Below are positions 38,985 through 48,594 of a DNA stretch of 64,000 nt, piece after piece. The notes beneath the pieces were generated by a model. It was not told the origin of the DNA. It saw only the letters and a program-made list of their open reading frames with translations, and made no database searches. This stretch comes from Streptomyces sp. NBC_01233. GTDB taxonomy: Bacteria; Actinomycetota; Actinomycetes; Streptomycetales; Streptomycetaceae. The DNA lies in assembly GCF_035989305.1 (NCBI RefSeq), contig NZ_CP108514.1, forward strand, positions 4,627,501 through 4,691,500, read 5' to 3'. A program made the position numbers and the translations under genes. Numbering within the stretch: the stretch's first letter is position 1; the number at the start of each line of letters is the position of its first letter.

Positions 38985-39619
38985 GCGCGCGCATTCTGGT
39001 TGTCGACAACTACGACAGCTTCGTCTTCAACCTGGTCCAGTACCTCTACCAGCTCGGCGCCGAATGCGAGGTGCTGCGCAACGACGAGGTCGAGCTCGCG
39101 CACGCGCAGGACGGTTTCGACGGCGTCCTGCTGTCCCCCGGGCCGGGCACGCCCGAGGAAGCGGGCGTCTGCATCGACATGGTCCGGCACTGCGCGCGGA
39201 CGGGCGTTCCCGTCTTCGGCGTGTGCCTCGGCATGCAGTCGATGGCGGTCGCCTACGGAGGGGTCGTGGGCCGGGCGCCCGAGCTGCTCCACGGCAAGAC
39301 CTCGCCCGTGATCCACGAAGGGCTGGGGGTCTTCGAGGGACTGCCGTCGCCGTTCACCGCGACCCGCTACCACTCCCTCGCCGCCGAGCCCGGCACCCTG
39401 CCCGACGCGCTGGAGGTCACGGCGCGCACCGAGGACGGGATCATCATGGGCCTGCGCCACCGGGAGCACGACGTCGAGGGCGTGCAGTTCCACCCCGAGT
39501 CCGTGCTGACCGAGTGGGGCCACCGGATGCTCGCGAACTGGCTGGTGCGGTGCGGTGACGCGGGCGCCGTGGAGCGCTCGGTGGGGCTGGCCCCGGTGGT
39601 GGGCAAGGCCGTCGCGTGA
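38981..39619 (+). CDS. Glutamine amidotransferase, anthranilate/aminodeoxychorismate synthase component II
   Basis: 212 residues. Class I glutamine amidotransferase triad: nucleophile C82 in FGVCLGMQ, and His/Glu in QFHPESVLTE; the oxyanion strand is LLSPGPGTPEE. It delivers ammonia from glutamine to a chorismate-using partner (TrpE or PabB), for tryptophan or folate. No component I gene is nearby. GTG 38981 overlaps the small membrane gene, and its stop overlaps the next sortase gene. Whether it acts as TrpG, PabA or both cannot be decided here. Confidence 0.93.
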   Translation: MSARILVVDNYDSFVFNLVQYLYQLGAECEVLRNDEVELAHAQDGFDGVLLSPGPGTPEEAGVCIDMVRHCARTGVPVFGVCLGMQSMAVAYGGVVGRAPELLHGKTSPVIHEGLGVFEGLPSPFTATRYHSLAAEPGTLPDALEVTARTEDGIIMGLRHREHDVEGVQFHPESVLTEWGHRMLANWLVRCGDAGAVERSVGLAPVVGKAVA

Positions 39620-40440
39620 CGACGGTCGCGCCGTCCGCGCCCACGGAGGGCCGGGCCGCGCGACGCAGGGCAGCTCAGGAGGCCGCGAAACGGGCCGCCA
39701 GACACACCCGGAGGCGGGGCGGACGGCGGCGCAGGCGGCCGGCGTCGGGCGGCCCGGTGGTCATCGCGAGCCGGCTGGGCGGAGAGCTGTTCATCACGAC
39801 GGGGCTGGTGATGCTGCTGTTCGTCGCCTACCAGCTCTGGTACACGAACGTCGTGGCGGAGCGGGCGGCGAACGGGGCCGCCGGCTCGCTGCGCCAGACC
39901 TGGGAGCACCCGCCGGGCGGCGACGGGGCCGCGGCACCGCCGGTGACGGCCTTCGAGCCCGGCCAGGGCTTCGCCGTCCTCCACATCCCGAAGCTCGACG
40001 TGAAGGTCCCGGTGGCGGAGGGCATCAGCAAGCCCAAGGTGCTGGACCGGGGCATGGTCGGGCACTACGGCGAGGGTGCGCTGAAGACGGCGATGCCCTC
40101 GGACAAGCAGGGCAACTTCGCGGTGGCCGGCCACCGCAACACGCACGGCGAGCCCTTCCGCTACATCAACCGGCTGGTGCCCGGGGATCCCGTCGTGGTC
40201 GAGACCCGGGACGCGTACTACACGTACGAGATGACCTCGGCGCTGGCGCAGACACCGCCGACGAACGTGGCGGTCCTCAAGGCCGTGCCGGAAGGGTCCG
40301 GTTTCACCGCCGAGGGCCGGTACATCACGCTGACCACCTGCACCCCGGAGTTCACCAGCACCTACCGGATGATCGTATGGGGCAGGATGACCGGGGAACG
40401 GCCCCGCAGCCAGGGCCCGCCGCCCGCGCTGACCAGTTAA
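39616..40440 (+). CDS. Class E sortase (second)
   Basis: 274 residues. A very basic N-terminal region (about 12-45, Arg-rich), one signal-anchor (GGELFITTGLVMLLFVAYQLW), then the sortase domain: catalytic His in FAVAGHRNTHG, Cys in YITLTTCTPEF, Arg in TYRMIVWG. GTG 39616 overlaps the amidotransferase stop by four bases. With its neighbour at 40455 it corresponds to the paired SrtE enzymes known in Streptomyces that attach chaplins to the cell wall. Confidence 0.93.
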   Translation: MTTVAPSAPTEGRAARRRAAQEAAKRAARHTRRRGGRRRRRPASGGPVVIASRLGGELFITTGLVMLLFVAYQLWYTNVVAERAANGAAGSLRQTWEHPPGGDGAAAPPVTAFEPGQGFAVLHIPKLDVKVPVAEGISKPKVLDRGMVGHYGEGALKTAMPSDKQGNFAVAGHRNTHGEPFRYINRLVPGDPVVVETRDAYYTYEMTSALAQTPPTNVAVLKAVPEGSGFTAEGRYITLTTCTPEFTSTYRMIVWGRMTGERPRSQGPPPALTS

Positions 40441-40454
40441 GGACGAATCAAGCA

Positions 40455-41177
40455 GTGTCTCGAGCCCGCCGCCGCGCCGCGGCCCCGCCCGCCGGCAACC
40501 GCAGTGTGCTCGCGGGATTCCTGAGCCTGCTGGGCGAGGTCCTGATCACGGTGGGCCTGGTGCTGGGCCTGTTCGTGGCCTACTCGCTGTGGTGGACGAA
40601 CGTGCTCGCGGACCGGCAGGCCTCCGCGAAGGGCGACGAGGTCCGTCAGCAGTGGCAGACGCCCTCGCAGCCGGCGGGGCCCGGGGCGCTCGACACCAAG
40701 GACGGCGTCGGCTTCCTGCACGTACCGGCGATGAAGAACGGCGAGGTGCTCGTCAAGCCGGGCACGGCGCCGGACGTCCTCGACGACGGCGTGGCCGGGT
40801 ACTACACGGAGCCGGTGAAGTCGGCACTGCCGTGGGACGAGAAGGGGAACTTCTCGCTCGCCGCGCACCGCGACGGACACGGGGCGAAGTTCCACAACAT
40901 CGACAAGGTGAAGAACGGCGACGCGATCGTCTTCGAGACCCGGGACGCCTGGTACGTCTACAAGGTCTTCGCGGAGCTGCGCCAGACGTCGAAGTACAAC
41001 ACCGACGTGATCAACCCGGTCCCGAAGGAGTCGGGCAAGACCGCCCCGGGCCGCTACATCACGCTCACGACCTGCACGCCGGTCTACACCTCGAAGTACC
41101 GGTACATCGTGTGGGGCGAGCTCGTCCGAACGGAGAAGGTGGACGCGAAGCGGACGCCGCCGGCGGAGCTGCGCTGA
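40455..41177 (+). CDS. Class E sortase (third)
   Basis: 240 residues from GTG 40455. Basic N-terminus (SRARRRAAAPPAG), signal-anchor (LGEVLITVGLVLGLFVAYSLWW), sortase core with His in FSLAAHRDGHG, Cys in YITLTTCTPVY and Arg in SKYRYIVWGEL. It stands 14 bases after the second sortase; the two share most core motifs and are probable tandem duplicates. A membrane transpeptidase for cell-wall attachment of surface proteins. Confidence 0.92.
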   Translation: MSRARRRAAAPPAGNRSVLAGFLSLLGEVLITVGLVLGLFVAYSLWWTNVLADRQASAKGDEVRQQWQTPSQPAGPGALDTKDGVGFLHVPAMKNGEVLVKPGTAPDVLDDGVAGYYTEPVKSALPWDEKGNFSLAAHRDGHGAKFHNIDKVKNGDAIVFETRDAWYVYKVFAELRQTSKYNTDVINPVPKESGKTAPGRYITLTTCTPVYTSKYRYIVWGELVRTEKVDAKRTPPAELR

Positions 41178-41296
41178 GGAAGGCCCCTGGGGGCTCCTGA
41201 GGCGCCTCCTGAGCCCCGCGGGGCCCCACGGGGTCACTCGGGTCACGGGCGGTCCAGGGCGGGGCTCAGGAGGCCGCACAGCGGCGGGTACGGAAA

Positions 41297-41338
41297 AGGT
41301 CCGGCCCTTCCCCCGGTCGACGGGGAAGGGCCGGACCT
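41297..41338. terminator. Bidirectional terminator between sortase and pknB genes
   Basis: A 17-base perfect stem: 41297-41313 (begins AGGTCCGGCCC) with 41322-41338, 8-base loop. It lies between the plus-strand sortase and minus-strand kinase stops. Confidence 0.85.
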
Positions 41339-41358
41339 CTTCGTGTTCGGCCGGTGCG

Positions 41359-43374
41359 CTAGCGGCGGCCGTTGCCTCCGGTCAGGCCGGAGATGATGCC
41401 ACCGCCGTCCTGCTGGCCCTGCTGGGTGAAGACGTTGACGGCCTGGCCCGAGTTCACCGGGGTGCCGGGCGGCGGGCTGGTGCCGATCACGATCGCGTTG
41501 TCGTCCGTCGGGCCGGCGACGACGCCGACCCTCAGGTTGGCGCGCTGCAGCTCGTCCTTGTACTGGCCCAGGGTCCGGTTGGCGAAGTTCGGCACCACGG
41601 TCGCCGTCGAGGCCTTGGCGATGGTGATGTTCACCGTCTTGCCCACGTCGAGCTGCTGCCCCGCCGCGAACTGCTGGAGGATCACCGTGCCCGGAGCGAC
41701 TCCGGGCTGGTCGGCCTCCGTCACGCTGCCGAGCTTGAGCCTGACCTCCTTGAGCGCCTTCTCCGCGTCGTCCTTGCTCTTGCCCTTGAGCTCCGGGACC
41801 ACGGCCTTGGCCAGTTCCTTGGCGACCGTCAGCTTGATGACGGAGTTCTTCTCCGCCTCACCGCTCTTCGGGTCCTGCTCCAGCACGATCCCGGGGGTCT
41901 GGTCGGACTCCTCGGTCTTGCGCTCGACCTGGAAGCCCCTTTCCTTCAGGGTCTTCTCGGCCTCTTCGAACGAGAGCCGCGTCACGTTGGGGACCTGCAC
42001 CCTGGGCGCGCCCGAGGAGACCGTCACCGTGACCGTGGAACCCTCGTCGACCTTGGTGTCGGCCGCCGGGTCCTGCTTGCAGACGTTGCCCTTGGGCTGG
42101 TCGTCGCAGGGTGCGTCGGCGCCCTTGACCACCTTGAGGCCGACGGCGTCGCCGCTCTTCTGCGCCCGTTCGAGGGTCTGGCCGACGAGCTTGGGCACGG
42201 CGGGCCGGTTGTCGGCGGTCTCGCTGAAGAGCGAGCGGCCGATGAGGATCGCGCCGACGAGGACGAGGATGCCGGCCGTCACGAGCAGGACCGTGGAGGC
42301 CTTGCTCTTCTTCTGCTGGCGGCGGCCCTGGCCCTGGTCGTATCCGCCGTGGCCCTGGTCGCCGTATCCGTAGCCGCCGTCGCCCGGGGGCATCGGGGGC
42401 ATCATCGCGGTCTGGCCGCCTTCGGTGGCGCGCAGGGCGGTGGTGGGCTGGTCGTAGCCCGGCTGCCCGTATCCGTGGCCCTGGTCGGGGTAGCCGTAGC
42501 CGGCCGCGCCCATGGAGGCGGTGGCGGCGACGGGCTGGCCGTCGAGGCAGGCCTCGATGTCGGCGCGCATCTCGTCGGCCGACTGGTAGCGGTAATCGGG
42601 GTCCTTGACCAGGGCCTTGAGGACGATGGCGTCCATCTCGGGCGTGATCTCGGGGTCGAAGTTCGACGGAGGCTGCGGCTCTTCCCGTACGTGCTGGTAG
42701 GCGACGGCCACGGGGGAGTCGCCGACGAACGGGGGCCGCACGCTGAGCAGCTCGTAGAGCAGGCAGCCCGCGGAGTAGAGGTCGGAGCGCGCGTCGACCT
42801 GCTCGCCCTTGGCCTGCTCCGGGGAGAGGTACTGGGCGGTGCCGATGACGGCGGCCGTCTGCGTCATGGTCATGCCGGAGTCGCCCATGGCGCGGGCGAT
42901 GCCGAAGTCCATGACCTTGACCTGGCCGGTGCGCGTCAGCATCACGTTCGCGGGCTTGATGTCGCGGTGCACGATGCCGGCCCGGTGCGAGTACTCCAGG
43001 GCCTGGAGGATGCCGATGCACATCTCCAGGGTGCGCTCGGGCAGCAGCTTGCGGCCGGAGTGCAGGAGTTCGCGCAGGGTGGAGCCGTCGACGTACTCCA
43101 TCACGATGTACGGGATGGAGATGTTGTCAACGTAGTCCTCGCCGGTGTCGTAGACGGCCACGATCGCGGGATGGTTCAGCGACGCGGCCGACTGGGCCTC
43201 GCGCCGGAACCGGGCCTGGAAGGACGGGTCACGGGCGAGGTCGGCACGCAGGGTCTTGACGGCGACGGTACGGCCGAGCCGGGTGTCGTGGGCGAGGTAG
43301 ACCTCGGCCATGCCACCACGGCCGAGCACGTGGCTCAGCTCGTACCGGCCGCCGAGGCGACGCGGCTCTTCCAT
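41359..43374 (-). CDS. pknB: PASTA-domain serine/threonine protein kinase (PknB type)
   Basis: 671 residues. The kinase domain (about 10-275) has K40 (VAVK), catalytic D138 in IVHRDIKPANV and D156 in VMDFG. A Gly/Tyr/Gln-rich linker follows, then one membrane span (about 350-372; STVLLVTAGILVLVGAILIG) and four extracellular PASTA repeats (each beginning near VPxLxGxSxxxAEKxL). PASTA repeats sense peptidoglycan fragments or lipid II; the kinase controls cell-wall growth and division. Last gene of the conserved fhaA-fhaB-pstP-rodA-pbpA-pknB operon. Confidence 0.97.
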   Translation of the reverse strand: MEEPRRLGGRYELSHVLGRGGMAEVYLAHDTRLGRTVAVKTLRADLARDPSFQARFRREAQSAASLNHPAIVAVYDTGEDYVDNISIPYIVMEYVDGSTLRELLHSGRKLLPERTLEMCIGILQALEYSHRAGIVHRDIKPANVMLTRTGQVKVMDFGIARAMGDSGMTMTQTAAVIGTAQYLSPEQAKGEQVDARSDLYSAGCLLYELLSVRPPFVGDSPVAVAYQHVREEPQPPSNFDPEITPEMDAIVLKALVKDPDYRYQSADEMRADIEACLDGQPVAATASMGAAGYGYPDQGHGYGQPGYDQPTTALRATEGGQTAMMPPMPPGDGGYGYGDQGHGGYDQGQGRRQQKKSKASTVLLVTAGILVLVGAILIGRSLFSETADNRPAVPKLVGQTLERAQKSGDAVGLKVVKGADAPCDDQPKGNVCKQDPAADTKVDEGSTVTVTVSSGAPRVQVPNVTRLSFEEAEKTLKERGFQVERKTEESDQTPGIVLEQDPKSGEAEKNSVIKLTVAKELAKAVVPELKGKSKDDAEKALKEVRLKLGSVTEADQPGVAPGTVILQQFAAGQQLDVGKTVNITIAKASTATVVPNFANRTLGQYKDELQRANLRVGVVAGPTDDNAIVIGTSPPPGTPVNSGQAVNVFTQQGQQDGGGIISGLTGGNGRR

Positions 43375-43574
43375 AACGTTGCAGCCCTCTCCGTCATCCC
43401 GACCGCACCTGTGTGTGGTCCGGCGGTGTGCTGTTCGCGCAAAGGCTACCGGCCGATCGTCCGTGATCGGTTCGTGGCCACAGGCTGATACTGGACCGGT
43501 ACCGTACGCTCGGATCCGGGCGGAATTCAGTGATGTGGGTCACTCCGTTCCGGCCCGTCACTGCTTGGTCACCC

Positions 43575-45032
43575 CTAGCCGTTGAGCACCGCTTCCATGA
43601 CGGCCTTGGCGACGGGGGCGGCCAGGCCGCCACCGCTGATGTCCTCGCGCTCCGCGCCGCTGTCCTCGATGACGACGGCGACGGCGACGGGCGAGGACTT
43701 GTCCGCGTTCTCGGCGTAGGAGATGAACCAGGCGTACGGCCGCTTCTTGTTGCCCTCGCCGTGCTGGGCGGTGCCGGTCTTGCCGCCGACCGTCACGCCC
43801 GAGATCTTGGCCTTGGGGCCGGTGCCGTTCTGGACGACGTTGACCATCATCTGCTGGATCTTCTGAGCGTTGGCGGCGGACAGCGGCCGGCTCATCTCCT
43901 GCGGCTCGTGCTTCTCGATGACGTCCAGGTTCGGGGCCGTGAGATGGTCGACCATGTAAGGCTTCATCAGCTTGCCGTCGTTGGCGATCGCGGCGGTGAC
44001 CATCGCCATCTGGAGCGGGGTGGCCGCGGTGTTGAACTGCCCGATGGAGCTCAGGGCATTGCCGTCCCTGGTCATCTTCTTGTCGTAGATGCTGGCGAAC
44101 GCGCGGACCGGAATATCGACCTTGTCGTTGTTGAAGCCGAACTTCTCGGCCGTCTCCACCATCTTGTCGCGGGTGACCTTGTCGCCCAGGTTCGCGAAGA
44201 CGGAGTTGCAGGAGACCTCCATGGCCTTGTTCAGGCTGGCCTTCTCGCAGCCCTTGGCGTGGTTCTCCATCGGGGTCTGGGTGCCGGGCAGGATGTACGG
44301 CTCGGGGGTGTCCGTCGGGTCGTCGATGTTCTTGACGACGTTGTTCTCCAGGGCCGCGGCCGCGGTGACCACCTTGAACGTGGAGCCCGGCGGATAGGTC
44401 TCGCGCAGTGCGCGGTTGACGAGCTTCTTGTCCTCGCTGTCCTTCAGCTCGACCCAGGCCTTCTCGTCGGCCTTGGAGTTGCCCGCGAAGCTGGAGGGGT
44501 CGTACGAGGGGGTGGAGACCAGGGCGAGGATGGCACCCGTGCGCGGATCGATGGCGGCGACCGCGCCCTTGTTCTTGCCGAGCGCCTCGAAGGCGGCCTT
44601 CTGGGCCGCGGGGTTGAGCGTGGTGACGACGTTGCCGCCCTGCTTCTTCTCCCCGGTGAACATGCCGATGGTGCGGTCGAAGAACAGCCGGTCGTCGTTG
44701 CCGGTGAGGATGCCGTCCTCGAGCGATTCGAGCTGGGTGGAGCCGAAGGCCTGCGAGGCGTAGCCGGTGACCGGCGCCCACAGCTCGCCTTCCATGTAGG
44801 TGCGCTTGAACCTGTAGTCGCTGCCGTCGGTGACCGCGGAGCCCGTGATCGGCGCGCCGTTGACGATGATGTTGCCGCGCTCGGTCGCGTACTGGGCGAT
44901 CTGGACCCGGCGGTTCTCCTTGCGCGTGCTGAGTTCCTCGGCCTGGACGTACTGCAGCCAGTTCGTGCGGATCAGCAGGGCGAGGACGAGCAGCCCGCAG
45001 AACAGCGAGATGCGGCGCAGGGGCTTGTTCAT
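43575..45032 (-). CDS. pbpA: Penicillin-binding protein, transpeptidase (PbpA)
   Basis: 485 residues. One N-terminal membrane span (ISLFCGLLVLALLIRTNWLQ), a dimerisation region, then the transpeptidase domain with S217-TFK220 (PPGSTFKVV), S-C-N (EVSCNSVFAN) and K-T-G (VGGKTGTAQ). Class B PBP that cross-links peptidoglycan with its RodA/FtsW partner, encoded immediately upstream with a four-base overlap. ATG 45032; upstream in-frame codons belong to the rodA gene in another frame. A 200-base gap separates it from pknB. Confidence 0.96.
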   Translation of the reverse strand: MNKPLRRISLFCGLLVLALLIRTNWLQYVQAEELSTRKENRRVQIAQYATERGNIIVNGAPITGSAVTDGSDYRFKRTYMEGELWAPVTGYASQAFGSTQLESLEDGILTGNDDRLFFDRTIGMFTGEKKQGGNVVTTLNPAAQKAAFEALGKNKGAVAAIDPRTGAILALVSTPSYDPSSFAGNSKADEKAWVELKDSEDKKLVNRALRETYPPGSTFKVVTAAAALENNVVKNIDDPTDTPEPYILPGTQTPMENHAKGCEKASLNKAMEVSCNSVFANLGDKVTRDKMVETAEKFGFNNDKVDIPVRAFASIYDKKMTRDGNALSSIGQFNTAATPLQMAMVTAAIANDGKLMKPYMVDHLTAPNLDVIEKHEPQEMSRPLSAANAQKIQQMMVNVVQNGTGPKAKISGVTVGGKTGTAQHGEGNKKRPYAWFISYAENADKSSPVAVAVVIEDSGAEREDISGGGLAAPVAKAVMEAVLNG

Positions 45033-46453
45033 GACGGGCGGACCACCTGGGTCATCTCGGAGTCGGGGGACGGGGCGGGGGCCGGGGCCGGGCGGCGTGC
45101 GGTGTCGCTGATCCGGATGAGGATGGCGATGAGGATCCAGTTGGCCAGGACGGAGGAACCGCCGGACGCGAGGAAGGGCATCGTCATGCCGGTGAGGGGG
45201 ATGAGGCCCATGACCCCGCCGGCGACCACGAAGATCTGGAGCGCGAAGGCGCCGGAGAGACCGATGGCGAACAGCTTGCCGAACGGGTCGCGGGCCGCGA
45301 GGGCGGTGCGGACGCCCCGCTCGATGATGAGGCCGTAGATCAGGAGGAAGGCCATCACACCGGCGAGCCCGAGCTCTTCGCCGACGGTGGAGAAGATGAA
45401 GTCGGAGTTGGCGGCGAAGCCGATGAGGTCGGAGTTGCCCTGGCCCCACCCGGCGCCGAGGACGCCGCCCGAGCCGAAGCTCATGATCGACTGGCCGACC
45501 TGCTCGCAGGCGCCGGAGGTGACGTAGCAGGCGAAGGGGTCGAGCCAGGCGGTGACGCGGGCCTTGACGTGGCTGGCGGTGGCCCCGACGACGGTGGCAC
45601 CGCCGACCGACATCAGCAGGCCGATGACGATCCAGCTGGTGCGCTCGGTGGCCACGTACAGCATGATCACGAACATGCCGAAGAAGAGCAGCGAGGTGCC
45701 GAGGTCGTTCTCGAAGACGAGGACGAGCAGGCTCATCGCCCAGATCATCAGGATCGGGCCGAGGTCGCGGCCGCGCGGCAGGTAGAGGCCCATGAAGCGG
45801 CGGCTGGCCAGCGCGAGCGCGTCGCGCTTCACCATGAGGTAGCCGGCGAAGAAGATCGCGATGACGATCTTCGCGAACTCACCGGGCTGGATCGAGAACC
45901 CGCCGACGCTGATCCAGATCTTGGCGCCGAAGACGTCGGCGCCGAGGCCCGGGATGACCGGAAGGATCAGCAGGATCAGGGCGCCGGCCATGGAGATGTA
46001 CGTGAACCGCTGCAGGACGCGGTGGTCCTTGAGGATCAGGAGCACGGCGGCGAACAGGGCGATGGCCACCGCCGTGTACATCATCTGGCGGGGCGCCGAC
46101 GGGGAGAAGGTGCCGAAGGACTTCTTCGCGAGGTTCTGCAGCCGCTCGGACTGGTCCAGGCGCCAGATCAGCACGAGGCCCAGCCCGTTGAGGAGCGTGG
46201 CCAGCGGCAGCAGCAGCGGGTCGGCGTACTTGGCGTACCGGCGCACGACGAAGTGCGCGATCCCGGCGAGGGCGCCGAGGCCGAGGCCGTAGAGCAGCAT
46301 GCCGGGCGGCAGGGTGCCGTTGATCGCGAGGCCCACGTTGGCGTAGGCGAACATCGGGATGACCACGGCGAAGGCGAGCAGCAGGAGCTCGGTGTTCCGC
46401 CGGCTCGGCAGCTCGATGGCGCCGATGGTGGTCGTGTTGGTGACTACGCTCAT
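45029..46453 (-). CDS. rodA: SEDS-family peptidoglycan glycosyltransferase (RodA/FtsW)
   Basis: 474 residues with about 10-12 membrane helices. Typical SEDS motifs: IQPGEFAKIVIAIFFAGYL, the conserved Asp-containing loop FENDLGTSLLFFGMF, and LIPLTGMTMPFLASGGSS near the end. It polymerises lipid II glycan strands with PbpA. The position between pstP and pbpA is that of the actinobacterial RodA of the pknB operon. Confidence 0.96.
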   Translation of the reverse strand: MSVVTNTTTIGAIELPSRRNTELLLLAFAVVIPMFAYANVGLAINGTLPPGMLLYGLGLGALAGIAHFVVRRYAKYADPLLLPLATLLNGLGLVLIWRLDQSERLQNLAKKSFGTFSPSAPRQMMYTAVAIALFAAVLLILKDHRVLQRFTYISMAGALILLILPVIPGLGADVFGAKIWISVGGFSIQPGEFAKIVIAIFFAGYLMVKRDALALASRRFMGLYLPRGRDLGPILMIWAMSLLVLVFENDLGTSLLFFGMFVIMLYVATERTSWIVIGLLMSVGGATVVGATASHVKARVTAWLDPFACYVTSGACEQVGQSIMSFGSGGVLGAGWGQGNSDLIGFAANSDFIFSTVGEELGLAGVMAFLLIYGLIIERGVRTALAARDPFGKLFAIGLSGAFALQIFVVAGGVMGLIPLTGMTMPFLASGGSSVLANWILIAILIRISDTARRPAPAPAPSPDSEMTQVVRPS

Positions 46454-46487
46454 GGTGTGGCAGGCCCCCTGCGCCCGCGTGTGACTG

Positions 46488-47948
46488 CTACTTCCCGCAC
46501 AGGCCGACCAGCTGCTGCTCCTCGGGAGTCAGGCTGGGACCGGGTGTCGGAGTGTTCTGCGCCTCGGCGTTGCGGCGCTCTTCGTCCTTCTTGCAGGCGG
46601 AGGTCTGGACGCCGAGGTCGTCGAGCTTCCTCTTGGCGACGTCGAGGCTGCCTTCGCTGATGGTGGCCTCGACCAGCTTGCGCTTGAAGGGCGGCAGGTA
46701 CTTCAGTTCGATGTCGGGGCGGTCGGTCTCCACCTTGGAGAGCTTCAGCGGGCCGAGCTTCGGGCTGATGCCGCGGAAGAGCGCGACGTGCTCGCCGTTC
46801 TTGCCGACGTAGAACTGGGTCTGGGTCCAGCGCCAGCCGGCGTACAGGCCGCCGCCGATGACACCGACGACGATGAGCAGGGTCAGCGTACGCGTGGTCC
46901 ACTTGCGCCCTTTGCTGCGGCGCCTGCGGGGGTGGTCGTACGTGTCCTCGTAGCCGGAGTCGGCGTCGTAGCGTTCGGCTTCGCCGAAGCTGCCGTAACC
47001 GCCGCCGCCCTGGCCCTGCTCGGAGTACCCGTAGCCGGGGGCGTCGCCGCTGCCGGGGGGGCCGAAGGCACCGGCGGGCGGCGGGGACTGGCGGCCGAGG
47101 CCCGAGGCCCGGCCGGCCGGGGTCTGCATGGCGTTGCCGCCGTCGAAGAGCTGGTGCTGGTTCTCGGCGACCGCGCCGACGACCACCGGGGTGTCGCTGA
47201 CCTGGGCGGCGAGGGTGTCGCCGCTGTCGGTGTCGAGGACGTCGGCGACGATGCAGGTGATGTTGTCGGGTCCGCCGCCGCGCAGCGCGAGCTGGATCAG
47301 GGACTGCACGGTCTCGCGGGGGCCGTGGTAGTCGGCGAGGGTCTCTTCCAGGGTCTGGTGCGAGACGACGCCGGAGAGCCCGTCGGAGCAGATCAGGTAG
47401 CGGTCGCCGGCGCGGACCTCACGGATGGAGAGGTCGGGTTCGACGATGTCGCCGCTGCCGAGCGCGCGCATCAGCAGCGAGCGCTGCGGGTGGGTGGTGG
47501 CTTCCTCTTCCGTGATGCGGCCCTCGTCGACGAGGCGCTGCACCCAGGTGTGGTCCTGGGTGATCTGGGTGAGGACGCCGTCGCGCAGCAGGTAGGCGCG
47601 GGAGTCGCCGACGTGGACGAGCCCGAGGCGCTGGCCGGTCCACAGCAGGGCGGTCAGGGTGGTGCCCATGCCCTCGAGCTGGGGGTCCTCCTCGACCATG
47701 ACGCGCAGCTGGTCGTTGGCGCGCTGCACGGCGGTGGCGAGCGAAGTGAGGATGTCGGAGCCCGGGACGTCGTCGTCGAGCTGCACGAGGGTGGAGATCA
47801 CCTCGGAGCTCGCGACCTCGCCGGCGGCCTGGCCTCCCATGCCGTCGGCGATCGCGAGGAGACGGGGGCCGGCGTAGCCGGAGTCCTCGTTCCCCTCGCG
47901 GATCATGCCCTTGTGTGATCCGGCGGCGAACCGCAGGGACAGACTCAT
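46488..47948 (-). CDS. pstP: PP2C-family protein phosphatase (PstP)
   Basis: 486 residues from ATG 47948 (GAGGTG upstream); an earlier in-frame start has no site. The phosphatase domain (about 1-240) has the metal-binding Asp residues in REGNEDSGY, LLAIADGMGG, LICSDGLSG and GGPDNITCIV. A Gly/Tyr/Ser-rich linker, one membrane span (about 345-365; TLTLLIVVGVIGGGLYAGW) and an extracellular domain follow, ending Pro/Gln-rich. It removes phosphate from PknB and its substrates. Confidence 0.96.
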   Translation of the reverse strand: MSLSLRFAAGSHKGMIREGNEDSGYAGPRLLAIADGMGGQAAGEVASSEVISTLVQLDDDVPGSDILTSLATAVQRANDQLRVMVEEDPQLEGMGTTLTALLWTGQRLGLVHVGDSRAYLLRDGVLTQITQDHTWVQRLVDEGRITEEEATTHPQRSLLMRALGSGDIVEPDLSIREVRAGDRYLICSDGLSGVVSHQTLEETLADYHGPRETVQSLIQLALRGGGPDNITCIVADVLDTDSGDTLAAQVSDTPVVVGAVAENQHQLFDGGNAMQTPAGRASGLGRQSPPPAGAFGPPGSGDAPGYGYSEQGQGGGGYGSFGEAERYDADSGYEDTYDHPRRRRSKGRKWTTRTLTLLIVVGVIGGGLYAGWRWTQTQFYVGKNGEHVALFRGISPKLGPLKLSKVETDRPDIELKYLPPFKRKLVEATISEGSLDVAKRKLDDLGVQTSACKKDEERRNAEAQNTPTPGPSLTPEEQQLVGLCGK

Positions 47949-48086
47949 GCGCACCTCGCCGGTCGGCTCCGGGTACAACCGGTCTCGAGCCACACTGCCC
48001 ACCCTCCGGTCGGGAGCGCGCACGTGTCCGTGTCCTCGGTGGGACGGATCACCGCCGCGCGCTCGCTCCGCTCGCTCATTCTCGTA

Positions 48087-48584
48087 CTACTTCCGCAGCT
48101 CGATGACGGTCTTGCCGATGCGGATCGGTGCGCCCGGCGGAATGGGCGTCGGGGTGGTCAACCGGGTCCGGTCGAGATACGTGCCGTTGGTGGACCCGAG
48201 ATCCTCGACGATCCACTGGCCGTCACGGTCGGGATAGATCCTGGCATGGCGGCTGGACGCGTAGTCGTCGTCCAGCACGATCGTGGAGTCGTGGGCGCGG
48301 CCCAGCGTGATCGTCTGGCCGGCGAGGGCCACCGTGGTTCCCGTGAGGGTGCCCTCGGACACGACGAGCTTGGTGGGCGCACCGCGGCGCTGGCGCTGCT
48401 GCGGAGGCGCGGCCTGGCGGCCCGCCTGCTGCGGGGCGCCGGTGGCGCCGCCGCGGCGGGAGCCGCGCTGCGTCACTCTCGTTCCGAAGAGGTCGCTGCG
48501 GATGACCTGGACGGCCACGATGACGAACAGCCACAGAACGGCTAGGAAACCCAACCGCATGACCGTCAGGGTCAGCTCTGACAT
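48087..48584 (-). CDS. fhaB: Membrane-anchored FHA-domain protein (FhaB/FipA)
   Basis: 165 residues. N-terminal membrane helix (MRLGFLAVLWLFVIVAVQVI), Gln/Arg-rich linker, then a C-terminal FHA domain (about 85-160) with ITLGRAHDSTIVL, the phosphothreonine-binding SSRHARI and DLGSTNGTYLD. In mycobacteria FhaB (FipA) binds phosphorylated division proteins. ATG 48584 gives the usual length. Confidence 0.94.
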   Translation of the reverse strand: MSELTLTVMRLGFLAVLWLFVIVAVQVIRSDLFGTRVTQRGSRRGGATGAPQQAGRQAAPPQQRQRRGAPTKLVVSEGTLTGTTVALAGQTITLGRAHDSTIVLDDDYASSRHARIYPDRDGQWIVEDLGSTNGTYLDRTRLTTPTPIPPGAPIRIGKTVIELRK

Positions 48585-48594
48585 TGCCCCCGCT